DNA of 64,000 nt from an uncultured Cellvibrionales bacterium (GTDB lineage Bacteria; Pseudomonadota; Gammaproteobacteria; Pseudomonadales; Porticoccaceae), in the NCBI GenBank assembly GCA_913031645.1, contig CAJWFB010000002.1, positions 20,418-84,417 of the forward strand. The letters run 5' to 3'. The position numbers were made by a program, and so were the translations under genes. Shown here piece by piece: positions 60,702 to 64,000 of the stretch. The notes beneath the pieces were generated by a model. That model was not told the origin of the DNA and ran no database searches. It saw only the letters and a list, made by a program, of their open reading frames with translations. Within the stretch, counting starts at the first letter, position 1. Each line of letters opens with the position of its first letter.

Positions 60702-61307
60702 ATGGCTGTAATTAGAGTAGGAATATCCGCTGCGCTTGGAATGCTGGTCACTTTTGCATTAATCATTTTAATGTACAAGTTGATCGACTCTGGCAGCAAA
60801 GAGCTAGATGAAGGCGCCATGATCAAGATACCTGATTTTCTCCATGTTGATCGGGATCTAACTGAAAACGCCAAAGAGACTAACGTCGAGAAACCCGATG
60901 AGCCAGAAACGCCACCGCCAGAAATACCTGAGGAAACTCAAGATTTTGATATTCCTGATAATGCGGTGAATATGTCTGCTCCAAAAGTAGGCGGAAATCT
61001 ACAGGTGGGACTTGGAAGTTTCTCTAGGGACTCAGATTATATTCCAGTTTATATTCCTCAGCCGCAGTATCCGAGACGTGCTCAGACACGCGGTAAGGAG
61101 GGCTATGCTGTGGTAGAAGTTATTATTACTACTACCGGCGGGGTGCGTGATCCGGTCATGGTAGAAGAATTTCCAGAGGGCTGGGGCTTCGGACGAGCCG
61201 CAGTGAAGGCTGCATTGAAGCTCAAGTACAACCCCAGAGTGGTAGACGGCGTTGGACAAGAAGTGCCTAATGTGCTTTATAAGTTCTCATTCCAGATGGC
61301 TGAATAA
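60702..61307 (+). CDS. tonB: TonB2-like energy transducer
   Basis: One N-terminal membrane helix (about 7-26) is followed by an acidic proline-containing linker (about 65-90, PDEPETPPPEIPEE) and a C-terminal TonB domain (about 110-201) with YPRRAQTRGKEGYAVVEV. It contacts outer-membrane receptors. At 201 residues it is short, like Vibrio TonB2. Confidence 0.93.
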   Translation: MAVIRVGISAALGMLVTFALIILMYKLIDSGSKELDEGAMIKIPDFLHVDRDLTENAKETNVEKPDEPETPPPEIPEETQDFDIPDNAVNMSAPKVGGNLQVGLGSFSRDSDYIPVYIPQPQYPRRAQTRGKEGYAVVEVIITTTGGVRDPVMVEEFPEGWGFGRAAVKAALKLKYNPRVVDGVGQEVPNVLYKFSFQMAE

Positions 61308-61317
61308 GGAGTTCATG

Positions 61318-62724
61318 ATGGTCAGTAAATTAAAGCTCTTAGCTGTAGTGTTGGGCGTGGTGTTCATAATGCCAATGCTAGTCTCTGTGGGTGCGCCAGA
61401 CTCTGTCATGGCAAATACTGTTGTTGCACAAGAGAAAAAAGAGCCTAAGTACAAAGATGTAAAAACGCGAAAGCGGCAGTCTGTTGGCAAGAGCTGCGCA
61501 AAAGCGCTAGATCGAGTCCAGGGTGAGAAAGGACCCATATCGATGGCGTCAGAAGCTGATGAAAAAGCGAATGTAACGCCCCTATGGGTAGAAGCAAAGC
61601 AGATGTTACTCGATATTGATTCGCGTCCTAAGACCTGCAGTACTGATTATGAAAAGACACAGGTTTGGAATATGCTTGGCTATGTCGCATATTCTCTAGA
61701 TGACTTCAAAGGTGCTATACGCTACTACCGGTTGGTCGTTGATGGTATTGGTACCCCACCAGAACTCAAGCTGGACACTCGCTATACCCTTGCTCAATTT
61801 TATGCCATGCAAGAGCAATATGCCTTAGCAGTCATAGAAATGGAAATTTGGATTGATGCGGCAATCATTGTCGGTGCCGATGCCCGAATGTTACTTGCCC
61901 AGCTGTATTATCAGTTGGAACGAAAGGCTGATGCCTTAGCGATGGTTGAAATTGCCATTGCCGAGTCCGAGGCTAAAGCGATACTGCCAAAAGAGTCTAT
62001 GTGGTCATTGCAGCGGGTACTTTACTACGAGAAGGATGATCTTAAAAAGGTAACTTCAATCCTGCAGAAACTGGTGAAACATTATCCTAAATGGACCTAC
62101 TGGAAACAGTTGGGTGGCATGTATGGCTCGCAAGAGCGTGAGACAGATCAATTAGTTGCAACTGAAATGGTATATCTCAACGACCAACTGACTACTGAGA
62201 GCCAAGTGATGAGTATGGCCTATATGTACTTGGGTGCTGAAGTTCCCTATCGTGCTGCGCGAATTATTGAAAAAGGGATGAAAGACGAGATTATCGAAAA
62301 GACGGCTAAAAACCTGGAAGTATTAGGGCAGGCTTGGTGGCAGGCTAAAAATCTAGAAAGTGCGTTAAAGTCGTTTGAAGAGGCGTCTAAATATTCTGAT
62401 ACCGGTGAAATCCAGTCACGTATTGCCTCTATCTACCTGGATTTGGGCAAGGACAAGCAGGCATATAAAGCCGCTCAGAAAGCCGCTAAGAAAGGCGACA
62501 TCAAAAACACGTCCACTAACTATGCCACCATGGGTAGCGCGCTGATCAATCTGCATTGCTACAAAGATGCTGTGAAGGCATTTAACAAGTCAGTGAAGAC
62601 CGCGAAGACTAAAAAGGCTAAACGTTATCCCTCTCAGTGGATAAAGTTTGCCAATGCCGAAGGTAGTAGACTGCAAAAGCTACGCGACGTGGGCGCAACA
62701 GTACCTGGGTGCAGTAAGGCCTAA
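61318..62724 (+). CDS. Exported TPR protein of the TonB operon
   Basis: A signal peptide or N-terminal membrane anchor (about 5-30) precedes a series of tetratricopeptide-like repeats (about 110-440), such as VWNMLGYVAYSLDDFKGAIR and ATMGSALINLHCYKDAVKAF. TPR genes commonly end TtpC-TonB2 operons; the Vibrio counterpart affects TonB2 function. I chose the ATG at 61318 because AAGGAG is six bases before it; the ATG at 61315 is too close. It is the last gene before a strong terminator. Confidence 0.87.
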   Translation: MVSKLKLLAVVLGVVFIMPMLVSVGAPDSVMANTVVAQEKKEPKYKDVKTRKRQSVGKSCAKALDRVQGEKGPISMASEADEKANVTPLWVEAKQMLLDIDSRPKTCSTDYEKTQVWNMLGYVAYSLDDFKGAIRYYRLVVDGIGTPPELKLDTRYTLAQFYAMQEQYALAVIEMEIWIDAAIIVGADARMLLAQLYYQLERKADALAMVEIAIAESEAKAILPKESMWSLQRVLYYEKDDLKKVTSILQKLVKHYPKWTYWKQLGGMYGSQERETDQLVATEMVYLNDQLTTESQVMSMAYMYLGAEVPYRAARIIEKGMKDEIIEKTAKNLEVLGQAWWQAKNLESALKSFEEASKYSDTGEIQSRIASIYLDLGKDKQAYKAAQKAAKKGDIKNTSTNYATMGSALINLHCYKDAVKAFNKSVKTAKTKKAKRYPSQWIKFANAEGSRLQKLRDVGATVPGCSKA

Positions 62725-62754
62725 GTTCGGTCCGACACCATTGTTGGTGACATT

Positions 62755-62783
62755 AAAAAAGCCCAGTTTTGCTGGGCTTTTTT
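62755..62783. terminator. Bidirectional intrinsic terminator between the TonB operon and the ilvD remnant
   Basis: AAAAAAGCCCAG (62755-62766) pairs with CTGGGCTTTTTT (62772-62783) around a five-base loop. A and T runs make it able to act on both strands. Confidence 0.88.
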
Positions 62784-62818
62784 GTGGTTAAGAAAATTTA
62801 ACCTTAGAGCTTAGGTGT

Positions 62819-63055
62819 CTAGAGTTGCGACAGATCTCGGACAGCCCCTTTGTCGGCACTGGTTGCTAGTTTTGCATAAGCCTTAAGTGCTGGGGTGACA
62901 TTTCTTGGACGGTCTTCTGAGGGCGCCCAGCCGAGATTATCTTGTTCCGCACGACGCTCCGCGAGTTCTTCATCTGACACTAACAGGTTGATCGTACGGC
63001 TGGGGATATCAATTTTGATCCTATCGCCGTTTTGCACTAAACCAATGGGTGACAC
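62819..63055 (-). pseudogene. ilvD: Truncated dihydroxy-acid dehydratase (C-terminal remnant)
   Basis: The frame encodes only the last 78 or so residues of IlvD, an enzyme of about 610 residues in branched-chain amino acid synthesis. [28 protein letters not shown] and the exact-looking C-terminal [21 protein letters not shown] region are typical. Upstream in the frame the similarity stops at PIGLV, and a TAA codon lies four codons before the point where similarity begins. The catalytic and iron-sulfur parts are missing, so it cannot be active. The 3' end of argA starts 25 bases away on the same strand. Confidence 0.88.
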
Positions 63056-63080
63056 AGGATATTAGAATCTTGCGTTGTTA

Positions 63081-64000
63081 CTAAATGGTCTTACAAAATA
63101 TGCGCGAATTTCGCTGGTAATTATACATAGATTGCTTATTTTCAGGGAGATCACGAATATTTGCTTCGCTAAAACCTTTCTCAAGAAACCAGTGGGCGGT
63201 GGTGGTGGTCATTACCAATAACTCGTTAATACCAATGGCTTTGCCGTCACTCTCAATCTCTGTGAGCAGTCGAGCACCAATTCCTTGGTCATTGAACTCT
63301 GGGTGTATTGCGACACAGGCCAACTCTCCAACCGATTTATTAGTGGTGGGATAGAGAGCCGCACAACCAATAATCAATCCCTCAGGGTGGACCACTACTT
63401 TAAATCGGGATATCTCGGTTTCCAGTAATTCCCGCGAACGTTTTACCAGAATAGATTGATCTTCAAGAGGTGTAATGAGGCTAAGAATACCACCCACATC
63501 TTCGATTGATGCAGGGCGAATAACTTCTTCACATTCCTTCATAATGAGTGTGCCACTGCCCTCTCGAGTAAAGAGTTCTGTCAATAGTGCGCCATCCTCC
63601 TGGTAGCCCACGAGATGCACTCGCTCAACACCGCCATAGCAAGCAAGCGATGCGGCACCTAAAAGTTCACAATGCTCCACATCTTTTAGAGTCTCTTGCA
63701 GTTCTGCTAATTGTGGCAGAGATAGACTGCGTAGTAACCGATCTTTGTCATAAATGGCTCCAGCTTTGCTGATTAAGATAAGTTTCTCGGCACCCAGTGC
63801 AATAGCCACATGGCCGGCCACGTCCTGATAACTTAGATTGAATGCCTCACCGGTTGGCGAGAAGCCAATTGGTGAAATGAGGACTATCGAGCTACTTTCC
63901 AGCTGCTCATTAATCGTAGCACTGTCAATACGCCTAACTTCGCCCGCGCGCTGGAAATCAATGCCCTCTTGTATGCCTAAAGGTTTAGCAGTTATAAAAT
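63081..64000 (-). CDS. argA: N-acetylglutamate synthase (5' end outside window)
   Basis: ArgA makes N-acetylglutamate, the first step of arginine synthesis. The frame is open through the right edge; the part seen includes the end of the kinase-like domain (TAKPLGIQEGIDFQRAGEVR, SPTGEAFNL) and the GNAT acetyltransferase domain with AIHPEFNDQGIGARLL. The C-terminus YNYQRNSRIF matches the usual end, so the gene is complete at its 3' side. argB is in this window at 39-40 kb. Confidence 0.94.
   Translation of the reverse strand, partial: FITAKPLGIQEGIDFQRAGEVRRIDSATINEQLESSSIVLISPIGFSPTGEAFNLSYQDVAGHVAIALGAEKLILISKAGAIYDKDRLLRSLSLPQLAELQETLKDVEHCELLGAASLACYGGVERVHLVGYQEDGALLTELFTREGSGTLIMKECEEVIRPASIEDVGGILSLITPLEDQSILVKRSRELLETEISRFKVVVHPEGLIIGCAALYPTTNKSVGELACVAIHPEFNDQGIGARLLTEIESDGKAIGINELLVMTTTTAHWFLEKGFSEANIRDLPENKQSMYNYQRNSRIFCKTI

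Overview
This window is ordinary chromosomal DNA of a marine-type gammaproteobacterium near the Pseudomonas/Cellvibrio/SAR92 branch. It is packed with housekeeping genes, and several blocks keep Pseudomonas gene order: polA-engB-cytochrome c4-dsbA; metK-ArsR regulator-tkt-epd-pgk-fba; recG-oxyR; ridA-spoT-rpoZ-gmk and yicC-rph; pyrE, argB, algC, coaBC, radC, rpmB, rpmG; HAD phosphatase-rppH-ptsP; lgt-thyA-folA. A FabY-type ketoacyl synthase, cytochrome c4, SlmA and a TtpC-type TonB operon fit this placement. I saw no rRNA, tRNA, CRISPR array, prophage, transposase or plasmid origin. The taxonomic placement is inferred from gene content and order.

Layout. 1-3.5 kb: the 3' part of polA, a possible small RNA, engB, cytochrome c4 and a DsbA-like oxidoreductase. 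3.6-6.0 kb: a serine pair (class II serC, short serA). 6.0-10.6 kb: a GlxA-like regulator divergent from fabY, then a secreted trypsin-like protease and rsmE. 10.7-14.3 kb: the methyl cycle operon sahR-metK-ahcY with a 24-bp palindrome upstream. 14.4-19.8 kb: tkt-epd-pgk-fba. 19.9-23.0 kb: an accessory block (PAS-GGDEF protein, sterol-desaturase-family enzyme, secreted metallo-beta-lactamase-fold protein, small membrane protein). 23.0-25.0 kb: phosphate transporter and its PhoU-like partner. 25.0-32.7 kb: recG-oxyR, an epimerase-like gene, ridA, spoT, rpoZ, gmk. 33.2-36.1 kb: a second accessory block (cytochrome P450, exported phosphatase-like protein, hotdog protein, lipoprotein) lying between gmk and yicC. 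36.1-44.1 kb: yicC, rph, pyrE, slmA, argB, algC, coaBC, radC, rpmB, rpmG. 44.2-50.6 kb: cold shock gene, FAD-linked oxidase, a tight stress/repair cluster (FAA hydrolase, DUF1653, arfB, srkA), an outer-membrane DUF481 protein and gcvH. 50.6-57.3 kb: HAD phosphatase, rppH, ptsP, an NRDE protein, lgt, thyA, folA. 57.6-62.7 kb: a six-gene TonB energy-transduction operon. 62.8-64.0 kb: a C-terminal remnant of ilvD abutting the 3' end of argA, which runs off the window.

How the genes work together. The central block covers lower glycolysis/pentose phosphate flow (tkt, epd, pgk, fba) next to S-adenosylmethionine regeneration (metK, ahcY) under a probable SAH-sensing repressor. serC/serA make serine, gcvH belongs to glycine cleavage, and thyA/folA use the one-carbon pool. 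The TonB operon would energise outer-membrane uptake, and OxyR, SrkA, DsbA, ArfB and SpoT cover stress.

Most notable observations: OxyR keeps Cys199 but has Leu at position 208; ilvD is reduced to a C-terminal fragment beside argA; the SahR operon carries a strong candidate operator; a terminator-bearing polA-engB spacer occupies the position of Spot 42/ErsA; a P450-centred block splits the gmk-yicC neighbourhood; and the TonB operon carries DUF3450 and TPR partners. I found no convincing wholly undescribed multigene system.
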